Source: Gammaproteobacteria bacterium
GTDB taxonomy: Bacteria > Pseudomonadota > Gammaproteobacteria > UBA4575
Length of the DNA: 5,877 nucleotides
NCBI GenBank assembly: GCA_028281205.1
Contig: JANQKJ010000180.1
Location: 1 to 5,877 of the forward strand
Direction: 5' to 3'
Made by a program: the position numbers and the translations under genes. Shown one piece after another: positions 1-5,877 of this stretch; positions within the stretch are counted from its first letter, which is position 1; the number at the start of each line of letters is the position of its first letter. The notes beneath the pieces are model-generated. The model was not told the origin of the DNA and ran no database searches. It was given only the letters and a program-made list of their open reading frames with translations.

Positions 1-52
1 TTTATTACTGATTCTATATGGAAGGTGGACATTAGATCCCAGCCACTGCTGA
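1..52 (+). CDS. 3' end of an upstream gene, possibly a DUF2069 membrane protein (partial)
   Basis: Reading from base 2, this frame is open from the left edge and stops at TGA 50-52. It encodes the tail LLLILYGRWTLDPSHC, which is a hydrophobic run followed by a Y-x-R-W turn and a short polar end. That pattern resembles the C-terminus of DUF2069 family inner-membrane proteins, which I recall ending in a helix followed by Y-x-R-W-R. In several gammaproteobacteria a DUF2069 gene lies next to a YihY/BrkB-family gene, which fits the neighbour here. The stop overlaps the ATG of the next gene as TGATG, the classic signature of translational coupling. Only 16 codons are visible, so the family call is an inference. 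A chance open frame of this length cannot be excluded, and the YihY frame is also open across these bases. Confidence 0.45.
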   Translation, partial: LLLILYGRWTLDPSHC

Positions 53-1338
53 TGCGCATGTTAATTAGTGTTGTGCGTTTTGTTTATTTGATCTTTACCG
101 ATTTATCTAATGGCCAGTTAAACCTGCGCGCCATGTCACTTGTGTTTACAACAATATTGTCATTTGTACCTTTGATCGCGGTCAGTTTTTCTGTCTTGAA
201 AGCATTCGATGTGCATAATCAAATTGAACCGGCCTTGCTAAATTTGTTCGCTCCGCTGGGTGAGAAAGCAATCGAGCTAACTGACAACATTATTGGATTT
301 GTTGATAATGTCAAAGTTGGATTGCTTGGCGCAATAGGTATTGCGTTTTTATTTTATTCGGTCATTTCTCTCTTGACTAAAGTTGAAGAAGCATTCAACT
401 ACACTTGGCGTATAAGTAAGACGCGTTCATTTGCTGAACGTTTTAGTAGTTATTTAAGTGTACTTATGGTGGGTCCGGTTTTGGTGTTTACTGCCATGGG
501 TACAACAGCAAGTCTGCTAAACAACTCTGTAACACAAAGTTTGGTTAGCATTGAACCTTTTGGCACTTTGTTAGCACTATTCACAAAGTTAATTCCATAT
601 TTATTAATTATTGCGGCATTTACTTTTGTTTATACATTTGTTCCTAATACTAAAGTGCGTTTTATACCTGCACTGACTGGAGGGATCGCAGCAGGAATTT
701 TATGGCAATCGGTTGGTTACGTTTATGCGTTATTTATCGCGCAGTCTTCCACACAAACCGCGATTTATGCAGGCTTTGCTATAATCTTCTTTTTTATGAC
801 ATGGCTATATCTTAGCTGGCTGATTTTATTGCTGGGTTCAAGTATTGCATTTTACCGTCAGTATCCTGAATATTTAGTCACTAAGACGCGTAGTGTGATG
901 CTGAATAATCAGGATCGTGAGTATTTGGCGTTAAAGGTGTTAATCATTATTGCGAGCCGCTTTTATGAGCGTAATTCACCGGTCAGTACTAGCGCTATAG
1001 TTGATGAACTTGCGTGTGCCAAACAATCTGTGGAAGAAATCTTACAGTGTTATGAAGAAGCGGGAATATTACACTGCGTGAGTAATGTAAATCCGGCTTA
1101 TACGCCTGCTATTCCGCTTGAGAATTTGACCGTTGCAGAAGTTTATCGAGCAATTCGTACAAGTTACGCCATCTTTTCTCCAATAGTTAGGCATAATGCC
1201 TCCTCTGATTTAGCAAGTCCGATTATTCAGCGTATAGAAAATTCTATAGACCGAGAATTAGATGAACTTACGGTCAAACAATTAATCGAAATGAAAACAG
1301 AACAACAGCAACCCGTAAAGATTTCAGCGGCACAATAA
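52..1338 (+). CDS. YihY/BrkB-family inner-membrane protein with C-terminal winged-helix-like domain
   Basis: This is a multi-pass membrane protein of the YihY/virulence factor BrkB family, once misnamed ribonuclease BN. Its molecular function is unsettled; transport or an envelope role has been suggested. Counting from the GTG at 25 as residue 1, hydrophobic segments lie near 38-58, 97-118, 142-165, 181-206, 215-238 and 250-275. Family landmarks include FNYTWRI (124-130), FVPNTKVRFIPA (205-216), the following G-G-I-A-A-G-I-L-W segment and the YAGF-to-W-L helix from 248. Residues about 299-380 are soluble and look like a winged helix (ALKVLIIIA, then STSAIVDELACAKQSVEEIL), followed by a polar tail to 437. 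I prefer ATG 52 because it overlaps the upstream stop as TGATG. GTG 25 is possible, but its GGAAGG sits directly against the codon with no spacing. The frame is open to the window edge, so an earlier start cannot be ruled out. The stop lies 2 nt before the next gene. Confidence 0.85.
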   Translation: MRMLISVVRFVYLIFTDLSNGQLNLRAMSLVFTTILSFVPLIAVSFSVLKAFDVHNQIEPALLNLFAPLGEKAIELTDNIIGFVDNVKVGLLGAIGIAFLFYSVISLLTKVEEAFNYTWRISKTRSFAERFSSYLSVLMVGPVLVFTAMGTTASLLNNSVTQSLVSIEPFGTLLALFTKLIPYLLIIAAFTFVYTFVPNTKVRFIPALTGGIAAGILWQSVGYVYALFIAQSSTQTAIYAGFAIIFFFMTWLYLSWLILLLGSSIAFYRQYPEYLVTKTRSVMLNNQDREYLALKVLIIIASRFYERNSPVSTSAIVDELACAKQSVEEILQCYEEAGILHCVSNVNPAYTPAIPLENLTVAEVYRAIRTSYAIFSPIVRHNASSDLASPIIQRIENSIDRELDELTVKQLIEMKTEQQQPVKISAAQ

Positions 1339-1340
1339 TA

Positions 1341-1694
1341 ATGGAAGATTCAGAAGTAAAAGAGCTTATGCTGGCATTGAGAAAATTCGCCAAAGACCGT
1401 GATTGGGAGCAATTCCACAGTCCTAAAAACTTATCTATGGCCTTGTCTGTTGAAGCCTCAGAATTACTGGAGCATTTCCAATGGATGAATGATCAGGCAA
1501 GTTACGCGCTCGGTGATGCAAAACACCAGTTGGTGAGTTATGAAGTTGCAGATATATTTATTTACTTACTAAGGATTTGCGACCAGCTTAATATCGACCT
1601 GGTAGATATCACCAGGCAGAAAATGTCAATAAACGACCAAAGATATCCTGTTGATAAAGTCAAAGGCAGTTCCAAGAAATATTCCGAATATTAA
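1341..1694 (+). CDS. MazG-like / dCTPase-type nucleotide pyrophosphohydrolase
   Basis: This is a small cytosolic all-alpha NTP pyrophosphohydrolase. Such enzymes hydrolyse (d)NTPs to the monophosphate plus pyrophosphate, cleaning the nucleotide pool. The 117-residue length fits a single-domain MazG-like protein. The metal-binding signature is visible as EASELLEHFQW (E38 and E41, with E44) and as E68-V-A-D71. The N-terminal RDWEQFHSPKNL (20-31) and the C-terminal stretch with N98, RYP (101-103), K106, K108-G109 and KKYSEY closely resemble the DCTPP1/RS21-C6 dCTP pyrophosphatase group, so dCTP or modified dCTP is a reasonable substrate guess, though unproven. The ATG follows the YihY-family stop by two bases with no Shine-Dalgarno sequence, so translation probably depends on coupling. 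All four acidic ligands are present and the gene appears intact. Confidence 0.9.
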   Translation: MEDSEVKELMLALRKFAKDRDWEQFHSPKNLSMALSVEASELLEHFQWMNDQASYALGDAKHQLVSYEVADIFIYLLRICDQLNIDLVDITRQKMSINDQRYPVDKVKGSSKKYSEY

Positions 1695-1712
1695 TACCTA
1701 CCATAACGTCTC

Positions 1713-2915
1713 ATGAATGAATCACAAATTGAGTCTCAACCTATCGAAGAGATTCAAGTTAACAATACCAATATTACTATCCTGGGTACTGCGCATGTGT
1801 CTAAAGCCAGTGCTAATGCAGTGCGTGAGTTAATTGAAAGCAATCAATTTGACACAATTGCGATTGAGTTATGTGAGAGCCGTTATAAATCAATTGTTAA
1901 TCCGAATGCATTGGCTGATATGGATTTGTTTGAAGTGATCAAAACAAAAAAAGCCAGTATGGTTGCTGCAAGTTTGGCGTTAGGTGCTTACCAGCAACGT
2001 CTGGCAGAACAGTTTGATGTACAACCTGGCGAAGAAATGCGGGTAGCAATAGAACTTGCACACGATAAAGATTTACAGCTTGAGTTGATTGATCGCGATG
2101 TGGGAATTACTTTAAAGCGTTTGTATCGCAATATACCCTGGTGGAGAAAACTATATGTGATTTCTGGTTTGGTTGCCAGTGTGTTAACCAATGAAAAAGT
2201 AACTGAAGAAGAAATTGAAAAACTAAAAACCGGCGATGTATTAGAAAGTACATTTTCACAATTTGCCGATTCTGCCAGCGACTTGTTCAGCCCATTAATT
2301 TCTGAGCGCGACCAGTATATGTCTGCAAAGTTGAATCAGGTTGCAGATAAGCCTAAAAGTAAAAATATACTTGCAGTAGTAGGTGCAGGGCATCTCGCAG
2401 GAATTAAGCAAACACTTAACAGTGGCAGTGGATCGTCAGAAGAAATATTGCAACAGCTTACTCACTTACCTAAAGGATCCGGTATAGGTAAATACATTCC
2501 TTGGATCATTGTAGCCTTAGTATTAGCTGGTTTTGCTATCGGCTTTAGTAAGAGTAGCGATTTGGGTTGGAGTTTAGTTGTTAATTGGATATTAATTAAT
2601 GGTGGCCTATCAGCGTTGGGCGCTGCCATTGCTGGGGCGCATATTTTAACTGTGATCACCGCGTTTTTAGCAGCACCATTGACGTCTCTGAACCCTACTA
2701 TTGGTGCGGGAGTAGTAACTTCTGCGGTGGAATTGTATTTGCGCAAGCCAACCATTAAAGATTTTGAAAATGTACGCATAGATACCACTAAATTTTCCGG
2801 TTGGCGTTCCAATCGTGTCGCACGCTTAATATTAGTCTTTTTATTAAGCACTATAGGTTCTGTTTTTGGTACCTATATTGGAGGTTTCCATATATTTGAT
2901 GCTATTGTCAGCTAA
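1713..2915 (+). CDS. TraB/TIKI-superfamily protein with C-terminal transmembrane domain
   Basis: This belongs to the TraB family, named after the enterococcal pheromone-shutdown protein and grouped with TIKI and EreA-like folds. TIKI members are metal-dependent proteases; no activity is established for this bacterial/archaeal branch. The soluble N-terminal domain (about 18-255) shows both G-x-x-H motifs, GTAHVS (25-30) and GAGHLAGI (224-231). It also has the acidic pair in IELCESR (E52, E55, then R57), the IDRDVGITLKR segment (126-136) and SERDQYM (197-203). Residues about 260-392 contain roughly four hydrophobic segments (near 261-278, 284-302, 303-325 and 369-391), including the conserved SLNPTIGAG turn (325-333). 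At 400 residues it is full length for the family form with a membrane tail. ATG 1713 lies 18 nt after the preceding stop with no Shine-Dalgarno sequence. Its TAA stop is followed three bases later by the next start, in the same frame. Confidence 0.9.
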   Translation: MNESQIESQPIEEIQVNNTNITILGTAHVSKASANAVRELIESNQFDTIAIELCESRYKSIVNPNALADMDLFEVIKTKKASMVAASLALGAYQQRLAEQFDVQPGEEMRVAIELAHDKDLQLELIDRDVGITLKRLYRNIPWWRKLYVISGLVASVLTNEKVTEEEIEKLKTGDVLESTFSQFADSASDLFSPLISERDQYMSAKLNQVADKPKSKNILAVVGAGHLAGIKQTLNSGSGSSEEILQQLTHLPKGSGIGKYIPWIIVALVLAGFAIGFSKSSDLGWSLVVNWILINGGLSALGAAIAGAHILTVITAFLAAPLTSLNPTIGAGVVTSAVELYLRKPTIKDFENVRIDTTKFSGWRSNRVARLILVFLLSTIGSVFGTYIGGFHIFDAIVS

Positions 2916-2918
2916 ACT

Positions 2919-3728
2919 GTGTTTGCACTAGATACTGTTATTATCTTTTTATTATTAGGTGCAGTGGTCGGTTTTTTCGCCGGCCTTTTGGGTATCGGCG
3001 GTGGTGGTATTATGGTGCCCGTATTAACAGCATACTTCCTGTATAAAAATGTTCCAGTAGATTATGTAGTGCATTTAGCGCTAGGCACATCTATGGCGTC
3101 GATTATTGTTACCTCGGCATCCAGTTTGTATGCGCATCAACAACATCAAGGCATACTTTGGCATGTAGTAAAAGTAATGGTTCCTGGTGTATTGCTTGGG
3201 ACATTTGCTGCAACATATTTGGTTACACATATCAGTTCCCATGCTCTGGCGGTTTTCTTTGCCATATTTATGGCTTATGTATCCCTGCAGATGTTTTTAA
3301 ATATCCAGCCTAAATCTTCACGCATAATGCCAGGTAAAACTGCTCTTGTATCTATCGGTGCCGGTATTGGTGGGGTGTCTGCTATTGTGGCCATTGGTGG
3401 CGGGAGTCTAACGGTGCCTTTTTTAACCTGGCACAATGTAAATATTAAAAAGGCAATTGGGACATCAGCAGCGGTAGGTTTTCCTATTGCGGTGGCAGGT
3501 ACGTTGGGTTATTTGATTAATGGCTGGAGTTCTTCGTTCAAGCAAGATTACTTGTTCGGTTTTATATACTTACCTGCAGTATTACTGATCTCATTAGTGA
3601 GTTATTTTACAGCGCCATTAGGAGCGAAGCTGGCACATAGACTACCTGTGCCAGTGTTAAAAAAAGTGTTCTCGCTATTCTTGCTGGTATTGGGGATAAA
3701 AATGCTGTTATCAGTTATTCAACAGTAA
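2919..3728 (+). CDS. TauE/SafE-family (TSUP) membrane transporter
   Basis: This is an inner-membrane permease of the sulfite exporter TauE/SafE family. Characterised members move sulfite, sulfoacetate or other small organosulfur or organic anions, but the substrate here cannot be read from sequence. The 269 residues are full length and show the family's internal duplication. GFFAGLLGIGGG followed by MVP (18-34) and ALGTSMAS (54-61) form the first half. IGAGIGGVSAIVAIGGG followed by TVP (146-167) and AIGTSAAVG (179-187) form the second. About eight hydrophobic segments are visible. The GTG start is forced, because the in-frame TAA of the TraB-like gene lies one codon upstream and no ATG occurs before residue 32. 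No Shine-Dalgarno sequence is seen, so termination-reinitiation from the upstream gene is likely. There are no sulfur-metabolism genes nearby to suggest a substrate. The gene ends 11 nt from the convergent prc stop. Confidence 0.92.
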   Translation: MFALDTVIIFLLLGAVVGFFAGLLGIGGGGIMVPVLTAYFLYKNVPVDYVVHLALGTSMASIIVTSASSLYAHQQHQGILWHVVKVMVPGVLLGTFAATYLVTHISSHALAVFFAIFMAYVSLQMFLNIQPKSSRIMPGKTALVSIGAGIGGVSAIVAIGGGSLTVPFLTWHNVNIKKAIGTSAAVGFPIAVAGTLGYLINGWSSSFKQDYLFGFIYLPAVLLISLVSYFTAPLGAKLAHRLPVPVLKKVFSLFLLVLGIKMLLSVIQQ

Positions 3729-3739
3729 GTGGATTAACT

Positions 3740-5809
3740 TTATTGCTGCACAACCATTCTTTGTGCATCTTTGCTCCAGTAATGATTTAAATCGGCAGAA
3801 ATTTGCGCAGCTTCGATGAGTAAAATATCGCTACTGATATCAGGGCTAGCGGCGTTATCGCTATTTTCACCCTCATCAGATTCATTAAGGCCAATTAGCT
3901 TTTCATATTGTTTGCGATCACTTTCTAACTTATTAAAAGTCTTTTTACGCTTAGCTTGGTTTAGCGATAGCTCGGTTTGGTTTTGTAATGCTTCGTTTAG
4001 ATTATACAGCTTAATCAGTGATTGATATTTTTCATCTTCATTGGTTCGTTCAAAATGTCTTTTAGATAAATTGCTGATAATGTCTTTCGAGATATGGCGA
4101 TTATCAAACTGAGTAGGAGAGATCTTTGTCCATGGTAAGGCATTATCTAAGCCGCGCTCGCCTTGTTTAGATTTATCGTAAGCTGCTTCAAAGGGGATGT
4201 CGGGTTCAACACCTCGGTGTTGAGTACTTTCACCATTGATTCGGTAGTATTGGGCAATAGTGGCTTTTAGTTGGCCTAGGTTTGCATCGTTTTTACGTCC
4301 AAATCGATTTAAATCTACTAACTGCTGGACTGAACCTTTGCCAAAGGTAGTTTCACCGACAATGACTGCGCGGCCATAATCTTGTAAGGCACTGGCAACA
4401 ATTTCTGAGGCCGAGGCACTGAAGCGGTCGACAAGCACGACCATAGGTCCGTGATAGGAAATGTTTTCATCTTTATCTTTATGTATTTCGATATGTCCGC
4501 TGGAGTCACGTACTTGTACAACAGGACCTTTATCAATAAATAATCCAGTAAGTTGTGTGGCTTCGATAAGTGAGCCGCCGCCATTGGAACGTAAATCTAA
4601 TACCAGTGAGTCAACATTCTCTGCGCTTAATTCACCTAGCAAGCGATGTACATCGCGTGTAGTACTACGGTAGTCTTCTTCACCATTTTGGAAGGCATTA
4701 AAGTCTAAGTAGAAAGTCGGCACAGTAATAATGCCTACTTTTTCAGTTTTGTTGCCTTGCGGTACCTCGATAATATTTTTAGTAGCAGCCTGTTCTTCCA
4801 GTTTTATTTTATTGCGTGTAATCGCAATTTCTTCTACTGCTGCACCATCACCTTTGTCTCCTGGCAATATTTGTAACTTAACTACGGTGTCTTTGGGGCC
4901 GCGGATAAGCTCGACAACTTCTTCCAGGCGCCAGCCAACTACATCAGTGAAGCTTTTTTCACCTTGTTGTGAGATGCCAATGATTTTGTCTTTAGCATGT
5001 AACAAATCACCCAGGTCGGCCGGACCACCAGGTATGATACGTTCAACCACGGTATGATCACCATCAGTGCGTAATAACGCACCAATGCCTTCGAGAGATA
5101 AACTCATGCGAATTTCAAAATTATCGAACGAGCGCGGTGATAAGTAACTTGTGTGCGGGTCTATCGCAGTTGCGTAAGCATTAATATAAAGTTGAAAAAT
5201 GTCATTTTCATCAAGCTGGTTGGTACGCTTCAGTACACTGCTATATCTTTTATTTAATGTTGTTTTAATTTCATCTTGTTTTTTCTTGGCCAGAACTAAA
5301 GACAACTTATCGTTTTTTATACGCTTGCGCCATAAATCATTTTGTTGCTCTAGTGTGTAGGGCCAGGTGGCATCATCTCTCTCAATATTAAAGCTTTCGT
5401 CTTTATCAAAATCGAATTCTTTCTCAATCAGTAATAACGCGTAAGTAATACGTTCTTCTACTCTTTTTTGATAAGTAGAGAATATTGAATAGGCAGGCAG
5501 TAGATTGTTTGAGCGTAATGCATCATCGAGAGTAAATTTATATTTATCAAAACGTGCAATATCTGTAGCCAGAAAATAGCTTCTAGTAGGATCTAATGTA
5601 TCCAGGAAGTTTTTAAAAATTGTGGCGGAAAATTCGTCATCTAATTCCACTCGGCGATAATGATACCGGCCCAAAAAATCAGTAATAATTTTTGTTGCAC
5701 GTAAGTGGTCAACAGTTGGTGATAGCGTGGAGTTTTCCATTGCCACGCTATTGAGTGATACAAGCGTCACTAGCCAGGCAATTAGAAATTTAGTTATTTT
5801 TTTATGCAC
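3740..5809 (-). CDS. prc: Carboxy-terminal processing protease Prc (Tsp), peptidase family S41
   Basis: This is a periplasmic tail-specific protease of family S41A. E. coli Prc trims the C-terminus of FtsI and degrades the endopeptidase MepS with the adaptor NlpI, so a role in cell-wall hydrolase control and periplasmic quality control is likely. The 689 residues match the 682 of E. coli Prc. A signal peptide is visible at 1-23 (basic MHKK, hydrophobic core, SVA before M24). Next come an N-terminal helical domain to about 230, a PDZ domain about 235-320, and the S41 core with LRSNGGGSLIEAT (407-417). The catalytic residues are S466 in SASASE, D477 and K491 in FGKGSVQ. Their spacings of 11 and 25 equal those of E. 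coli S430/D441/K455. A helical C-terminal domain (DUF3340-like) follows, with an acidic Ser/Asn/Asp-rich linker at about 641-660. The GTG start is the only candidate retaining the signal peptide, since an in-frame TAG lies 13 codons upstream. No Shine-Dalgarno sequence is evident. Confidence 0.97.
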   Translation of the reverse strand: MHKKITKFLIAWLVTLVSLNSVAMENSTLSPTVDHLRATKIITDFLGRYHYRRVELDDEFSATIFKNFLDTLDPTRSYFLATDIARFDKYKFTLDDALRSNNLLPAYSIFSTYQKRVEERITYALLLIEKEFDFDKDESFNIERDDATWPYTLEQQNDLWRKRIKNDKLSLVLAKKKQDEIKTTLNKRYSSVLKRTNQLDENDIFQLYINAYATAIDPHTSYLSPRSFDNFEIRMSLSLEGIGALLRTDGDHTVVERIIPGGPADLGDLLHAKDKIIGISQQGEKSFTDVVGWRLEEVVELIRGPKDTVVKLQILPGDKGDGAAVEEIAITRNKIKLEEQAATKNIIEVPQGNKTEKVGIITVPTFYLDFNAFQNGEEDYRSTTRDVHRLLGELSAENVDSLVLDLRSNGGGSLIEATQLTGLFIDKGPVVQVRDSSGHIEIHKDKDENISYHGPMVVLVDRFSASASEIVASALQDYGRAVIVGETTFGKGSVQQLVDLNRFGRKNDANLGQLKATIAQYYRINGESTQHRGVEPDIPFEAAYDKSKQGERGLDNALPWTKISPTQFDNRHISKDIISNLSKRHFERTNEDEKYQSLIKLYNLNEALQNQTELSLNQAKRKKTFNKLESDRKQYEKLIGLNESDEGENSDNAASPDISSDILLIEAAQISADLNHYWSKDAQRMVVQQ
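3747..3767. terminator. Possible weak hairpin terminator at the convergent gene ends
   Basis: A perfect 7-bp inverted repeat, TGCACAA (3747-3753) and TTGTGCA (3761-3767), surrounds a 7-nt loop. It begins 18 nt after the stop of the TauE/SafE-like gene, so it would sit in the operon's 3' untranslated end while also lying over the last codons of prc on the other strand. It is followed on the plus strand by TCTTTGCTCC and on the minus strand by an AT-rich stretch. Neither is a true run of T, so intrinsic termination would be weak. It is the only inverted repeat I see at the convergent junction itself, which is why it is listed. Confidence 0.25.
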
Positions 5810-5848
5810 GATGGTTTCGACAGGGGGTAGGGTGATAAATTCGGTCTA

Positions 5849-5877
5849 AATATGTAATTTCAATTTATTGAATACAA
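5849..5877 (-). promoter_or_regulatory. Weak sigma70-like promoter candidate upstream of prc
   Basis: On the minus strand, TTGTAT (5877-5872) and CATATT (5854-5849) are separated by 17 nt, an ideal spacing. They match the -35 consensus at three of six and the -10 consensus at four of six positions. They would start transcription about 30-35 nt upstream of the prc GTG. The region is AT-rich, so such matches arise easily by chance, and the true promoter may lie beyond the window. An overlapping TTGAAA (5863-5858) has a better -35 but no good -10 at the right distance. Confidence 0.2.

Noticed and set aside
18..35. Five-codon open frame ATG to TAG just before the YihY-family gene, a possible leader peptide
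   Set aside because: It is very short, lacks a ribosome binding site, and lies inside two longer open frames that better explain the region.
1598..1616. CCTGGT/ACCAGG inverted repeat with a 7-nt loop
   Set aside because: The stem is 6 bp inside the pyrophosphohydrolase coding region, with no T-run after it; expected by chance.
1988..2851. Minus-strand open frames of 67 and 129 codons opposite the TraB-like gene
   Set aside because: They have no recognisable domains or ribosome binding sites and lie fully opposite a well-supported gene; they are shadows.
2852..2877. TATAGGT/ACCTATA hairpin near the end of the TraB-like gene
   Set aside because: The stem is AT-rich and 7 bp with a 12-nt loop, within codons, and followed by TTGGAGG rather than T residues, so it is not a terminator.
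2880..2931. GGAGG at 2880-2884 as a Shine-Dalgarno for the transporter or for a small frame starting at ATG 2899
   Set aside because: It is 34 nt from the GTG at 2919, and the ATG 2899 frame ends after 10 codons. The bases are explained by Gly-Gly codons of the TraB-like protein.
3630..3654. CTGGCACA/TGTGCCAG 8-bp stem with a 9-nt loop near the end of the transporter gene
   Set aside because: It is within coding sequence and followed by a run of A on the plus strand. On the minus strand the T-run precedes rather than follows it, so it does not work as a terminator in either direction.
3816..5057. Plus-strand frames of about 69-108 codons and a minus-strand 88-codon frame within prc
   Set aside because: Serine- and leucine-rich compositions typical of reverse or shifted frames, lying wholly within prc; no independent support.

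Overview
The window looks like an ordinary chromosomal segment of a low-GC (AT-leaning) gammaproteobacterium. The main taxonomic clue is the roughly 690-residue, Prc/Tsp-type carboxy-terminal processing protease. A second, weaker clue is a DUF2069-like gene tail overlapping a YihY/BrkB-family gene, a pairing I recall from gammaproteobacteria. I see no mobile element, CRISPR array, tRNA or rRNA. Nothing indicates recent transfer.

Layout: positions 1-3728 carry a tightly packed plus-strand gene string. In order it holds (i) the last 16 codons of an upstream gene, (ii) a YihY/BrkB-like membrane protein with a cytoplasmic winged-helix tail, (iii) a small all-alpha MazG/dCTPase-like nucleotide pyrophosphohydrolase, (iv) a TraB/TIKI-like protein with a C-terminal membrane domain, and (v) a TauE/SafE-family transporter. 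The junctions are a 1-nt TGATG overlap, then gaps of 2, 18 and 3 nt, so these genes are very probably one operon with translational coupling. Positions 3740-5809 hold prc on the minus strand, converging on the operon with only 11 nt between the two stop codons. Its 68-nt upstream leader runs to the window edge and shows only a weak promoter-like match. No stretch over 300 nt lacks a gene.

How the genes may work together: four of the six gene products visible here are membrane or periplasmic proteins (YihY-like, TraB-like, TauE-like, Prc), and the DUF2069-like tail would be a fifth. The pyrophosphohydrolase is a cytosolic nucleotide-pool sanitation enzyme. Prc is a periplasmic quality-control and cell-wall-hydrolase-regulating protease and is transcribed separately. 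The TraB-like and YihY-like families have no firmly known biochemical role in bacteria. The most interesting local features are the TraB-TauE pair, which lie in one reading frame separated by a stop and a single sense codon, and the near absence of Shine-Dalgarno sequences at every start. I do not see convincing evidence of a wholly new system.
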